Assembly: GCF_026210795.1 (NCBI RefSeq)
Contig: NC_089446.1
Location: forward strand, 2,137,001-2,201,000
From: Rhizophagus irregularis
Taxonomy: Eukaryota > Glomeromycota > Glomeromycetes > Glomerales > Glomeraceae
Direction: 5' to 3'
DNA: 64,000 nucleotides
Each line of letters starts with the position of its first letter. Positions within the stretch are counted from its first letter, which is position 1. The notes under the pieces are model-generated. The model was not told where the DNA came from. It made no database searches and worked only from the letters and a program-made list of their open reading frames with translations. The position numbers and the translations under genes were made by a program. This document shows, piece by piece, positions 20,941 through 32,647 of the stretch.

Positions 20941-22525
20941 TTAAACATCCTTATCCAAATACTGCATTTTTAGACAAAATTGTTAATATATTAAATAAAA
21001 AAAAAAGTTTTAACATATGCTTAAATAATTATTAATTCATTTACCTTCAAAATTCGGTCATTACTTCTATTACCAACGATTTCAATAGAATCAATAATTT
21101 TTCTAACTTCTGATATTTCTTCAGGGCTAAGTTGAATTTTTCCTGCTTCAAAATTTTCTTCTAAATATTTAACTCTTTTGGTACCAGGAATAGTAACAAA
21201 CTCGTCACCCTACAATATATATATATATATAAAAATTATATAAATATATATTAAGAAAATTATTTATACAATATCATATTTTAAATTATTAAGTATATTA
21301 ACCTGAGCTAAAACCCAAGATAAACAAAGTTGGCCCGCAGTTACACCTTTCTTAATCGCAAATTCATTGAATTTTTTAACAAGTTCCAAATTTTTATTGA
21401 AATTTTCACCTTGAAAACGTGGAACTGTTCTTCTATAATCATTTGGTTCAAAATCATCAATAGATTTAAATTTTCCCTAAAAGTAATTTAAAATTTATTG
21501 AAGTTAAAATATATTTTTTTTTTCATATAACACATTTTAATAAAGGGAATAATTACTGTTAGAAAGCCGCGCCCTAGTGGACTATAAGCTACTATAGTAA
21601 CACCTAATTCACGACAAGCTTCTAACATTCCACTTTTTTCAATATCAAGAGTCCAAGGACTATATTCCATCTTAAAAAAAAAAAATAATGTTTTAATAAT
21701 TTAATATTTAAATAATATGTCGATATAATAAATAATTACTTGAACTGCGGCAATAGGATGAACTTTATAAGCACGTCGAAGAGTTTTTGCAGAACATTCA
21801 GAAAGACCAATATATTTAATTTTTCCTTCTTTAACAAGTTCTGCTAAAGCACTGACAGTATCTTCAATAGGTCTATTAAAAATGTAAAAAACAAATAATT
21901 CATTTTTTATTGCGCTTGCATTACGATTGGTTCTCTCCGTTTGAAGTCCCAAGCAAACTTACGTATTAGGATCCACACGATGTTGATAATAAAGATCGAT
22001 ATAGTCTACCCCTAATCTCTTTAAAGAGTTTTCGCAAGCTTGACGAACGTATTCAGGTTTACCTGATACATTAAATTCACCATTTGGTCCTCGAGAGAAT
22101 GCAAACTTTGTACAAAGAAAAACTTCATTACGGCGTTCTTTAAGAACTTTTGAAAGAAGGATTTCGTTGGCTCCAGATCCATATAAATCCTTTATATTAC
22201 CAAAATTTGCGATATTCCGTTTTTTATTATTTAATTAATATTAAAAAATCATAAAATTTTTAGAAGGATTTAAATACAAACAGCAGTATCCCATAAGGTA
22301 CATCCCATATCAATTGATCGATTCAATACTTTAATATTCTCCTCTTCATCAGCTGAGCCGTAAAATTCACTCATGCCCTTCCCAATCAAAAAGAAAATTA
22401 TATTAGAATCACGTGATACGTAAGTAATTATGAACTATGAAGTAAGTATGGGGACACACCATGCATCCTAAACCGATTGCAGGGATTTTCACACCAGTTT
22501 TACCAAGTTCACGAAGAAAAGACAT
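20941..22525 (-). CDS. aldo-keto reductase, 8 exons
   Basis: NAD(P)H-dependent aldo-keto reductase of the AKR13-like type, cytosolic; reduces aldehydes or ketones, exact substrate unknown. Exons by splice logic (minus strand): 22525-22460, 22377-22282, 22189-21963, 21872-21740, 21670-21557, 21476-21303, 21209-21045, 20961-20941. All introns are GT...AG, and the joined frame is open for 331 residues, the usual family length. N-terminus [22 protein letters not shown]. Expected catalytic tetrad present: D52 and Y57 (WDTADLYG), K82 (LCTKF), H124 (YYQHRVDPN). Also [20 protein letters not shown] and the cofactor-binding [13 protein letters not shown] are intact. The last exon (YLDKDV-stop) is the least certain; without it the frame would read through the donor and stop seven codons later. 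No disabling change seen, in contrast to its repeat-rich surroundings. Confidence 0.93.
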
Positions 22526-23933
22526 CTTTTTAAAAAAATGAGAATAAAAAGACATAAAATTAAATTCTTCAATAACTTTAAGCGCTTTAAATACTTAAAT
22601 TTTTCTTAACCTGGAAAAATCGTTTATGCGTTTATACCAACTTAATTTAAAAGTAGCAAAGACGAACTTTGGAAAAATCATCTTAATCTCGCATGATCAA
22701 AATTTTTCATTACCAAATTTATAATTAAGTTTAAAATATTTATCCAAGAATAATATCCTTTTATCATTTAAAATCATTTAAAATTTTTGGTGCATTAATC
22801 ACTAATCATCAATAAATTGCTTATCATTTCCAAAGAAATCATTTCCCCATGATTATACCGGATCAAAAATGATCAGCATAACGGCGTAAAATTACATTTA
22901 ACCTAAATAATTAATAAAAAAAACCTATTATGTGCACGGATGATTAGTAATATTCTGCGAAATAAATATTTGAAGGCTTTATTTTAACCTTTTTTGATCT
23001 AGTGTGTCAATCCATACATATCCCGCAGTATAATCTTGTAAATCATTGATTGACCAAAGTTAATATCCGTTTACTTAATCGGATAATCGGACAATTGGAT
23101 AATTATGTCCTGTAAGCCTCCTGATTTTTTATTGACTTGGGTCAATTTAAGATTTATCAGACTATGCTGTTGGTTAGTCATCTAATATGCAAGATATTTG
23201 GTCTGACAAATTAACAGATCGACATTCTATTTTGAGTTCTGTTTCATTATTATATTTATTTGTACGATTTAGATTGTAACTTTGATAACGAATCTCCTTT
23301 TTTTATCAACTTTCGTTGTTAGATCCCATTACAAAGATACTGTGTATGTACTTTTTATTTAGTTAAACTTGAATTAATCTCATAAAATCATCGCGTGATA
23401 TAGTATTTATATTATAATTAATGACGAATGTATATTTATTATTAACTTTAAATAAGTTAGAGCTATTATTTATTTGTGTCTTTGTAATATGATAGCCTCA
23501 TACGGGGTAATCGGGTAATTGGTTGCTCCAAATATTCCATAAAGTCTGATTATTAATCATAAGTCGAAAATATTGTGTTAAAATTTTATTATGAAAATGA
23601 ATAATTTATATTTATTTTAGAAAGTACTTTGCTTTATTTAGAAGCATAAATCAATAATTTATTTATTTATTTCAAACCATTATTCGATTGATTCGTTGAA
23701 AGAATATTAACCTCTTACAGACAAAATCAGATTACCAATATCCAGGGATAACATTAAACGGTCAGCGTGATTAATAATACAGTATCTCGTTTAGTCCAAG
23801 AGAGCAAATCAATAATTTAAATGGTCGATGGGAATATTAATGATCTTTTAATCGATTTATTCTTTTTTTCAAAAAAAAAAAATTTCTTCCTCATGAATTG
23901 GTATAAAAATCCTTGAGATTGATTTAGAAACGT
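22526..23933. other. upstream region of aldo-keto reductase; no gene seen
   Basis: A+T-rich intergenic DNA. A short minus-strand frame near 22980-23050 (WSINDLQDYTAGYVWIDTL) reads like coding sequence but has no identifiable partner exons. Confidence 0.4.
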
Positions 23934-25612
23934 ATGATATACATTATACATTATACAGTATTCAAGTTGTATTTAAAACTAAACGATAAAGGGAAAAGAA
24001 TTTATCGTTATAATATAATCTGGAAAATTAAAAGTGCAGACCTCGAAGAAGATTTAAATGATGAATTAATATTTTTAGCAAATCATGTATGTAATAACGA
24101 AAATGAATTTAAAATTATTTTAAGAAGTATAATACAGTGACATCTTTATAAGTGCACCCTCTATAAGTGCACGCACTATATAAATTCTCTTTAAGTGCAC
24201 GGTGGGCCTGGTCCTAACTTATAAGAGCTCTTAATATTTTACTCTCTATAAATGCACACCCTACCCTCTCTAAGTGCACATTCTACTATTTTTTTACTAT
24301 GGTCCCAAGGAGGGTGCACTTAGAGAGGTGTCACTGTAGTGGGAAGCTTAATCATTAGCGAGAACAGTGAGGTAATTCTAGGGTAAACGAAAAAGTTAAT
24401 AGATTAATCGTCGAATTTATTAACAATTTTAGTAACAGAAAAAAGATAGATAATGACTATTATCTAGAATTGTTATTTATTAAAAATTTTTTAGAAACAA
24501 ATAACATCGAATTAATTGAAGGAAACGAAAAAATATACAGAGTCATGAAAGAAAAATGAAAAGATATACGAGAAATGCTAAAAGATGATAACGTAATTAA
24601 AATGATAAAATATAATTTTACATTAATAAACGAAGCCTTGATAACAAATGAATACAACCTGTTTTGGAATAATAGACTAATCACAGGAGGCTTCAGATTG
24701 TGAAGAAAATTAATTACGAATGCAACATAGAAAAATGAAATTTTGAACAGTGAGAAATTGGAAGATTTATTTATGTACAATTATAAAAAAGAATTTGATT
24801 GGGTGATGAATCTAGAGTTTATCAGCAATAGAATTAGTTTATCACAAAGACAATGTGGTGGCAAAGACATGATCAAACGCTTTTATAGAATCAAAAACTT
24901 ATTAAAAGCACAACCCACTTATAAAACCTTATACAGAAGAAATACTAATAAGATCAATACCGATAGATGTATATGATGTGGAAAAAAAGAAATAGAAGAT
25001 TGGGAACATATTTGGTTATGCGAAGACAATGAATTCTCAATCGATGACATTATACGAGAGTCACCATATAGGTTCGAAAATAAACTAGCTCCAATAAAAA
25101 CGAAGAAGTAGAAATATTGAGAAATTATAATTGTGAATTTATAAATATACTTGAAAGTAGATCAGAAATTTTACTGGAAAAAAGTAGAAAATGGGAACTG
25201 ATCAGAGGAATATATAACAAGAAGTTTGACGACCTATCGAAAGATAAAAAAGAGAAAACTTTGATTAAAGATCTTTGGATTTTCACATATGAAAAGATAA
25301 AAAACTGAATATGGATTTCACGTTGTGAAGAAATCAAAAGATTAGAAGAGAAAGAGCAAATAAACAAATCAGACCTTAAAAGAAAAAGAGAAAAACAAAA
25401 CAATAATATAGATGAAATTTTGGATGCAGAATTAGAAAATAGAAAAAAGAAAAAAACACAGGAAAAATTAGATAGAAAAGAAAAAATAACAAAAAATAAA
25501 CAAATTAATTTAGTAACGTTGGACAAAATGAAAGGATCAATTACAGATGGTATTAATATAGCTAAATCTTGGAATACAATAGTTAAAATAGCGATCGGAT
25601 TATTTAGATAGA
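23934..25612 (+). pseudogene. reverse-transcriptase-type retroelement C-terminal region, dead
   Basis: A long collinear coding trace starts at ATG 23934 and runs to TAG 25610-25612. It is broken by a MITE (24135-24336), by TGA at about 24557, 24701, 24974 and 25306, by TAG at 24728, and by frameshifts near 24385 and 25090. Near 24965-25030 is a zinc-binding motif C-x2-C-x8-H-x3-C (CGKKEIEDWEHIWLC) of the type at the C-terminus of non-LTR retrotransposon polyproteins. After it come a Lys/Glu-rich coiled region (RLEEKEQINKSDLKRKREK) and a tail ITDGINIAKSWNTIVKIAIG. No RT catalytic YxDD was found, so only the C-terminal portion is present. Zinc-motif assignment is moderately sure; the element clade is not identified. 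Confidence 0.7.
24135..24336. mobile_element. Tc1/mariner-type MITE, 202 bp
   Basis: Ends CAGTGACATCTTTATAAGTGCACC (left; one or two changes) and GGTGCACTTAGAGAGGTGTCACTG (right) are inverted repeats, flanked by TA on both sides (24133-24134 and 24337-24338). The interior repeats CTCTATAAGTGCAC words. Removing the element plus one TA rejoins the reading frame of the surrounding retroelement remnant in phase. Confidence 0.9.
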
Positions 25613-26228
25613 TTTATAAATTTTAATTATTTTAATTTTTAGATAGATTTTAGTTATAGTTCGAAAAATACTTAGTTATAGGGTCTGGAAATTAATTTCC
25701 AAGTTCTAAGTGTTTCAATTTAATTATGTAAATTTTTATAAAAATTATATTAATTAATAAACGCGTTACTATTTAAAAAAAAAAATGCTGATTATGTAAC
25801 ACAAAAAAAAATTTCATATACGAAAAAAAATTTTCGTTTCTTTATAACTTTAGGTCTAAAATTTTCATCATAACACTATATTTTTTTAATTAATATGCGT
25901 AAAAAAACTTGAGATTTTGTAATCTTGTATTACATGATATACATTACACATTTTTTTGTTTTTCAATATACTTTTTTGTATTTTTTTTAGTGTTTTTGAT
26001 CATTATATTGCAGATCATTAATTTTAATTATTTTGAAAACGGCAATAAATAAAATATAAAAAAAAAATGCAAAGTTTTATAGTGATTATTTTTTTTTTTA
26101 GTTTAACAAATCGGTGAATTACTTTATTAATTAAATGTAATAAGAAAAATTCTGGAAATATATGTATAAAAAAAATAAGTAATATTGTGTATGTAAACCT
26201 AAATCTATGTTATATAATTATATCTTTA
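25613..26228. other. no gene seen
   Basis: A+T-rich 3' flank of the retroelement remnant and of the minus-strand gene at 26229-27221. Confidence 0.4.
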
Positions 26229-27221
26229 TTATTTCCTAGTTCTTTTCCTATCTCTTTTATTACTATTACTATTATTATTTTTATTATTATTTGAGGAGGT
26301 AGGATCGTTATCTATATTTTTATTATCAATGTTTAATTCATTATTTGGTTCTAGTTTATCGTTTGAATGTGACAGTTCTTCATTATTAGAATCTGTGGCT
26401 TGAACATCTGATGAAATATTTGTGAGATTTTTGTTATTAGCCATTGATTGTGCCGATAATCTTCTTGAAGATGTAGTTAACCAAGAATATAGAGAAGATA
26501 TTGAATTATCTGTCAAGCTTCCAATATTAGTATTCGTCATAGTGATAAAATTTATATCTTGAATTTCAACTTGGAATTCAGAATTAACTAAAATCATTTC
26601 TTCCAATATCATAACATTTGGATTTTTTCTGATTTTTTTTGCCTTATTATCAATTCTTTCATCTGTCTTTAAATATCTACATTTAATATTAAATTTCTCG
26701 CCAACACTCCTTCTTCCAACAAATTCAGTGATAGTAAACTTAATACTTTTAAATAAATCATCATTACTTTGTACTTATGTTGAAATGTAACCTATAAGAA
26801 AAACTGAAATTGAACTAATCGGAAGATCATCTTTCGATAGCTGTTACCTAATTATTTTTATTTTATTTTTTTATTAAAATAAATAAAAATTAAATTTATT
26901 TATCATCATAATAAATATTTTTTTTTTTCTATTTTAAATAATTTAATTTGAAAGTTTATAAATTACCTCTAAAATATCATTATGAGGGGGTTCTTTGCAA
27001 AAAGCAAATTTTCCTGTAAATCTAAGTATGTCACCAGACGTAAAATCTGGAATCCACTTTGGAACTGAAGGATTTTTTGGAAAAAAGGCAATAACTTTTA
27101 GGTTCATTGTTGTATTATCTTCTTTTTTCACAACAACAATAGCTTCTTTCACAATAAAATTATTACTATCACGTTCAACAACTGAGTGAATTACACAGAT
27201 AAAGGTGAGCTTTGCTGGCAT
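26229..27221 (-). pseudogene. two-exon gene of unknown function, frame broken at exon 2 start
   Basis: Exon 1 (27221-26967, 85 codons) starts MPAKLTFICVIHSVVERDSN, has alternating beta-strand character and the motif FTSGDILRFTGKFAFCKE, and ends at a GAG|GTAATT donor. Exon 2 likely starts at 26791 after CTTATAG and ends at the stop at 26229. Its in-frame core (NDDLFKSIKFTITEFVGRR, then KFNIKCRYLKTDERIDNKAKK, then an Asn/Ser-rich tail ending KRDRKRTRK) fits the first exon only after a one-base change near 26768, and otherwise meets an early stop. So this is a recent pseudogene, a sequencing indel in an A-run, or an alternative splice I could not place. I believe it belongs to a family seen repeatedly in Rhizophagus. 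The strand pattern hints at an OB-like fold and the basic tail at nuclear location; both are inferences. Confidence 0.55.
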
Positions 27222-28013
27222 AGTATTTATTATTATTATTTTTTAATTATTATAATTAAAAAAAAAATGAAAATTTATTTTTTTTTATGGTAAAAATTTT
27301 TAAATGTATCTTATTTATTGGTTTTTTAAAAAGATATTTGTATAAGCGTTGTTAATTAAAAATGAAATCATTTTTTATAATAAATAATTTTTATAAGGAA
27401 ATATTTTTACATAATAATTATTTTATCATTATTTATCATACAACAAAAAAATTCTTATTATATTGTTTTTTTTTTATTAAGAAATATTATTTAAGAAATA
27501 TTATATATATATTTTTGTTTTTTTTTTATTTATTAGTAAATAAAAAATGAAAGTGAATGGTAATTATTACGAAACATCAAAATTTTTCATATCATATTAT
27601 AAATGTTTATTATATAATTATCATCATCATATAATTACGTAATTATTTATGTCTATCATCATTTTATTACATATTATGTTGATCATTTTTTTTTTCATCA
27701 AATTGATTTTTTTTATTGTCACTCTTTTTTTTTCATATATATTAACCCACCATCCGTAAAAAAGCTGACTGCAGATCCAATACTTGAAGCTTCAAGTATA
27801 TGAATAAAAAATCTCGGAAAGATCTAAACCATATTTGGCCTCAGACTAACCATATTTTGAATTTCATGGTTAGTACGATCATCAAATTAATTAAGAAAAT
27901 AACTACAACTAAAGTTAGACATATAACACAAAATTTTCGGCATTCTTTTCTTCAGGCTAAATAAGAACCTTTCACATATTTAATATAAATACTGTATGTG
28001 GTTATGATTAAAT
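27222..28013. other. no gene seen
   Basis: A+T-rich, with poly-T and ATAT runs. A TACTTGAAGCTTCAAGTA perfect palindrome lies at about 27781-27798. Confidence 0.45.
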
Positions 28014-29444
28014 TTAATATTGTATATCATCATTTCTAGAATCACATCTAAATTCTTTAATTACTCCATTGTCTTTGTATTTATTGATCAGTTTCATATA
28101 GTCATCTCCCTTATATATAGGATCAGTTGTAAGTATAGAAAGCGCAGGGCGATCTTTCCAATTTTTAAAGAATTTCTCCAAATTATTCAAGGAAAATTTA
28201 AAATCGTTAAAAAATCTAATTTCTCTTAGATTGGTTGGTGCTGATCTAATTAATATTTTTAATAATTCATCTCCAGTTTCTTCTTTATCATTATTTGGTA
28301 TATTTAGTAATAGAGATTTCAAAATTTGACAACCTTTTAATAACTTTTCAAATTCAATGAAATGATCTGTTGTTGATGGAAATAATAATGACAAATATTC
28401 AATCAAAGGACAATTTTGGTAGATTTTACAAATAAAATTAAGAGAATCTTCAACAAGATTATCATACCAATATTCATAATCAATGTATCTTAATAGAATT
28501 TCTCTGATATGTCCTCCACTATTTTCAATTATAATAGAAGCTTCATTTAATGAAATAAAATCAATATTAAAAGTTTCAAGTTCACGATATGCTGACATTT
28601 TTAATTGGTCTTCAGAAAAAGGAACATAGTCGTTGATTATCAACGTTTTTAATTTATAAAATTTTGTGAGTACATTTTTTATGATCGGAGTTGATAATAT
28701 TAAATGATTAAGAACATCAGCTTTTTTTTCTAATACAAGAAAAATTTCTATATAAGGATATTCTACAATATCATCATTTTCAAAATCATCCTTCCACTCA
28801 AAATATTTTAAATTTCTTTGATTTTCAATTAATTTCACCGTTCCATGATTGATATTTAATTTATTGTTTATAATAATGAGTCTTTGTATATATTGACAAT
28901 TATGTGCTAGTCCATAAAAGTATGAAATATCAATAGTTGTATCACATTTTAATTCAAAAAGTGATTCAAATTTAGTCTTTGCTTCCGGAAAATAAAATAT
29001 TTGATGTTTAATTGATTTAATATTCAAATACTTTAATTCAGGACATTTCCTCATTAAAAGTTTGTAAATTTCTTGCTGCAATAGAAATTGATTATATAAA
29101 TTTGAAAATCCTATAGAAATTATAGAATTCAACATATCTATATCAATACTCTTGCAAAAGGACAAATAATCAATTAAAAATGATTTGCGTGAAGTTCGAG
29201 GTATTAGGATTCCTTGACTTATTAGGTATTCTTTAATATTATCAGCTAAATAAAAAGTAATAATAGAGTATAATAAATTTTTGTTATAATAATTAATATT
29301 ATAACACCAAGGCTTCTTCCATAAAATTGGAATAACAGTTTCACACCAAAATTTATTAGTCATTAGACATGAAAAGAGAGATTTGGAATCTTCTTGCAAC
29401 TCTTCAAAAATCAACAAAAGAACATCTTTGTTAAGTTTAGACAT
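28014..29444 (-). CDS. F-box protein with LRR-like C-terminal region
   Basis: Intronless, 476 codons, starting MSKLNKDVLLLIFEELQEDS. The F-box covers residues 1-46 (SLFSCLMTNKFWCETVIPILW). The rest aligns end to end with the gene at 1947-3401, including YFYGLAHNCQYIQRLIIIN, the acidic DDFENDDIVEYPY patch and the C-terminal KFFKNWKDRPALSIL and YMKLINKYKDNGVIKEF blocks. One internal stretch of about 10 residues present in the other two copies (around the LKIHLQYIEFYEHT region) is missing here without breaking the frame. Predicted role: Skp1-binding adaptor of an SCF ubiquitin ligase. A conserved upstream promoter module lies at 29566-29640. Apparently functional. Confidence 0.92.
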   Translation of the reverse strand: MSKLNKDVLLLIFEELQEDSKSLFSCLMTNKFWCETVIPILWKKPWCYNINYYNKNLLYSIITFYLADNIKEYLISQGILIPRTSRKSFLIDYLSFCKSIDIDMLNSIISIGFSNLYNQFLLQQEIYKLLMRKCPELKYLNIKSIKHQIFYFPEAKTKFESLFELKCDTTIDISYFYGLAHNCQYIQRLIIINNKLNINHGTVKLIENQRNLKYFEWKDDFENDDIVEYPYIEIFLVLEKKADVLNHLILSTPIIKNVLTKFYKLKTLIINDYVPFSEDQLKMSAYRELETFNIDFISLNEASIIIENSGGHIREILLRYIDYEYWYDNLVEDSLNFICKIYQNCPLIEYLSLLFPSTTDHFIEFEKLLKGCQILKSLLLNIPNNDKEETGDELLKILIRSAPTNLREIRFFNDFKFSLNNLEKFFKNWKDRPALSILTTDPIYKGDDYMKLINKYKDNGVIKEFRCDSRNDDIQY

Positions 29445-29565
29445 GATTCTTTTATCCTTAATAATCTTTTCAAATTGGAGTATTTCAGAATAATTTTTTA
29501 TGGTATTGAATTATTCGATTATAATAAAAAGAAAAAATTTAAAAAGGAATAAAAAAACCCTGAAA

Positions 29566-29640
29566 ACTTATGAATAAAACTAAATTTGTGTAATTAAAAC
29601 CGGAGCCAAACTCCGAAAATTGCTGATCAAATAATGTTTT
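29566..29640 (-). promoter_or_regulatory. promoter module shared by F-box paralogs
   Basis: On the minus strand, three blocks occur in order: AAACATTATTTGATCAGC (29639-29622), CGGAGTTTGGCTCCGG (a 5-6 bp inverted repeat, 29615-29600), and ACAAATTTAGTTTTATTCAT (about 29590-29570). The same order with changed spacing occurs upstream of the gene at 36119. Block 3 sits ~130 bp before the ATG and is a plausible TATA/initiator zone. Confidence 0.6.
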
Positions 29641-29649
29641 ACACAAATT

Positions 29650-30728
29650 TAACATAATGTAATGTGAATTTGATTGGTTGGTTTATAAACAAAAATTTTA
29701 AAAATTGGCGTATATCTTTAGAGTTTTGAGTTGATTCTTACATTACTGATAAAATTTGATTGCTATGCTCTTAGTAATCTGAACGGAATTCACAAAAAAA
29801 AAAAATTTCCTTTGACTGCCGCAGAGTATTTAATATACTGTAATATCATAATAACGAATTAAATAATTATTGGTCCAAAAAAGTTTTATCAAAGGGTTTA
29901 CAACTAAGTTTTAATAATAGCAATATCAAATTTTCAAATATTATTTATTTTATAGTGTAACTGTTTGACGTTCGAAGCGTTATAATCGAAGTGATAATCA
30001 CATGATCATCAATCGTACGTAATTATATCGTAATATTATTAAAGTGTTACACTCAATCCTAAAATTTCATTGGCCATACTTGATTGCGAAGTAATAGTTA
30101 AGAACATTAATCTTTGCTGAAACCTGCGAAACCGGGACTATATAGTAGCTAAATAGCTGCCATTTAATATAGTAGACGTATGGCTATTTTATGTTAAACT
30201 TGACGCAGCGATATGTTTTTAATATAAAAAATGTGTAGTTAAAGTGTAGGAAATGTATTGTTAATTCAAAGTAATAATATAAATAATGAAAAGTAACTGT
30301 ATAAACGATTTAAATAATAGAAGTATCTGTATAATAAATTTGTAATATAATGTATTGTTTGCATTATAACATATTGTAAATTAATAAAAAAAATATATAG
30401 TAAACTCCAAGTAAATGTGTGTTCAATGCAATAATCATATAGTAAAAAAATATGTTATTCTATTAGAAAATTAAGTTAGTGTAATTTGATACAAGTCCCA
30501 ATCATGTTCCAAAGTTCATAAAAAAAGAGAAGGGAAATTTTATCAAAATAAAATAAATCTAAATTAATAAGTGAAAACATTAAATGCCGTGATACTTACA
30601 TTAATTTGTTTGTGAAGAGCCAGACAAATCAATTGCTTGCCTTTGGATTAAAAATGACTAAAGAATTTCATGAAGAATTACTAATGTTAATAAAATAACA
30701 CTTAATTAACCTTGTCAATATTCATGTA
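29650..30728. other. no gene seen
   Basis: A+T-rich intergenic region. Neither strand gives recognisable protein sequence. Confidence 0.45.
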
Positions 30729-30998
30729 ATGCATAGAAAAATCCGAATTAAAATGTTGAAAAATAGTTTTTTTAGAAAATTTCAAAATTTTTCAAACTTA
30801 TCTGGGATTCTGTTCGCCATTTTCAAAATGGTTGATGCAATATCGATCATTCGATCAAAAAAAAACCACTTTTACCAAAAATTTCCAAACCTAACAAATA
30901 TATCGCGTCCTTCCTTAGTGGTTACCAAAGATTTCCCAGAAGTAATTGTATTAAAAGACTTATATAATAACTTGGTCCAAGTCAAGAAGAAGCAGTAG
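30729..30998 (+). CDS. hypothetical ORF, 89 residues
   Basis: ATG-initiated frame with a basic N-terminus (MHRKIRIKMLKNSFFRKFQNF) and a Lys-rich end. It has no recognisable domain. A purine-rich tract follows (31000-31140) that keeps several frames open. It may be a chance ORF or an exon of an unrecognised gene. Confidence 0.2.
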   Translation: MHRKIRIKMLKNSFFRKFQNFSNLSGILFAIFKMVDAISIIRSKKNHFYQKFPNLTNISRPSLVVTKDFPEVIVLKDLYNNLVQVKKKQ

Positions 30999-31611
30999 AC
31001 AAGACAAAACCTAAAAAGAAAGACGTTTAATAACAATAACAGCAGAGAAACAGGCGAAAGGGAAAGAACGAAAAGAGGGAATGGGAATTAAAAGAGAGGA
31101 AAGGAAGAACGAGAGGGAGAGAAGGAAATGAGAAAAGCAAGAGAGGGTACGTTTCATTAAAAAAACTTTAAGAAGTATTTTAAACATAAAAATTTTAAAC
31201 TTTTTTAAGTTTAAAAAAAAAGTTAAAATGGTCAGAGTGCGGTTATTAACATATCGCGTGATACAAATGAGCCCATTATATGATGTTAATATAATGAAGT
31301 GAAAATGAAATAGAAAAGGTGAAGTATGAAATCGCAAAAAAGCACAACCAAAAAAAGAAAAAAAGAAGATAGTTAGTTTAAGAAGATAAGTTTCTAAAGG
31401 AAAACTCATAGTGTTTTGAACTTAACGTTCTGATGCCAAAATCTAAAGCCATTAAAAGCTGAAAAGAATTAAAATGAGAGTTAACGTTAATTAACAAAAA
31501 TAATATGACAATGTTAAAAAGATTACCGGATAGAAATAAGGACAAATTTATCCTGAACCGGGTCCAGGTTCTTTATCCTAAACCCCCATATAAATAAGTT
31601 TTTTCAGAGTA
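30999..31611. other. purine-rich then A+T-rich spacer
   Basis: 31010-31150 is strongly purine-rich (AGAGAGGAAAGGAAG-type), which explains long antisense open frames there. No gene is supported. Confidence 0.4.
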
Positions 31612-31743
31612 CAGTTCACCCTCTCTATAGCGAATTTTTATATAACGAATAACTTGAATAACTTGCTATAATGATAGTGAATTTCTCACTATAACGAATT
31701 TTAATCTCCAGCCCATGGGATTCACTATAGTGAGGGTGAACTG
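31612..31743. mobile_element. Tc1/mariner-type MITE, 132 bp
   Basis: Left end CAGTTCACCCTCTCTATAGCGAA and right end TTCACTATAGTGAGGGTGAACTG are inverted repeats with few mismatches, flanked by TA (31610-31611 and 31744-31745). No coding capacity. The ends share CAGT and a CCCTCTCTA string with the element at 24135-24336, so they may use related transposases. Confidence 0.85.
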
Positions 31744-32647
31744 TAATCGCCACGTGATTAATACAGTTGCGGTCTAGGATAATCTTTTTTTTTTTTCTGG
31801 GTAAACTCAGCGGACTAACCTGAACCCCGATCTATGATCTATTTTAAGGACACTCGGCACTCTAAATCGAAAAATCAAAATAAATATATACATAGATATC
31901 ATTGATCAAATGATCAAATGACTCATGCAAAATAATCATGCATCGGACCTGATTATCACAATCATCAGTTTCCCACGAAATATTTCTATAAAAATCCCTT
32001 TTTTCACGCGTAATTTTTTTTATAAAAATCCTTTTTTTTTCACGCGTAATTTTTTTAAAAATATTCCTTCTTTTCAAGACAATTATTGTAACTTATAAAC
32101 TTCTTCTTTATTGACTTCCGCATAAAAAATTTTATTTCTAATAAACGGAAATGGCGCTTGAAAGAATCAACAAATAAATGTAAACTTCTTTTTTTATTGA
32201 CTCTGTTTAGAAACATAAGTCTTTCGGCCACTCCTACTATACTGATATCGTAATTTGATAGAGTTCTTGGAAATGACTTAACAAGACCAATAACGTATAA
32301 AGATCTAATGAATTAGAATATTGCGATGCAGTTACCAGAGAAATATATCGTCACTCTCCTACAACTTTTTTAATTGGACGTGTAAGTTTCAAAGCGACAG
32401 AGTTGGGGATACGAAGTAGAGAAAAAGATGAGAAAAAGGAAAGGTAAAGGAAAGGATGAAAGATAGGGAATATACCATACATAGTCCCACCCACACAACA
32501 TCACACCCAGTCAAGATATTAACTCCCTATTTAGAATGAATATTATTAAAAAAATATGAAATTTACTCCATCCTAAAGCAACTTTGACTAGTCTTGAGAG
32601 GGAAAAGTTCGAAATGAATGTCAAGCTTTAATGTCTATTATTCTGCT
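31744..32647. other. no gene seen
   Basis: Mixed A+T-rich sequence with two near-copies of a TTTTTTTCACGCGTAATTTTTTT string around 32000-32060. No coding resemblance was found. Confidence 0.4.
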
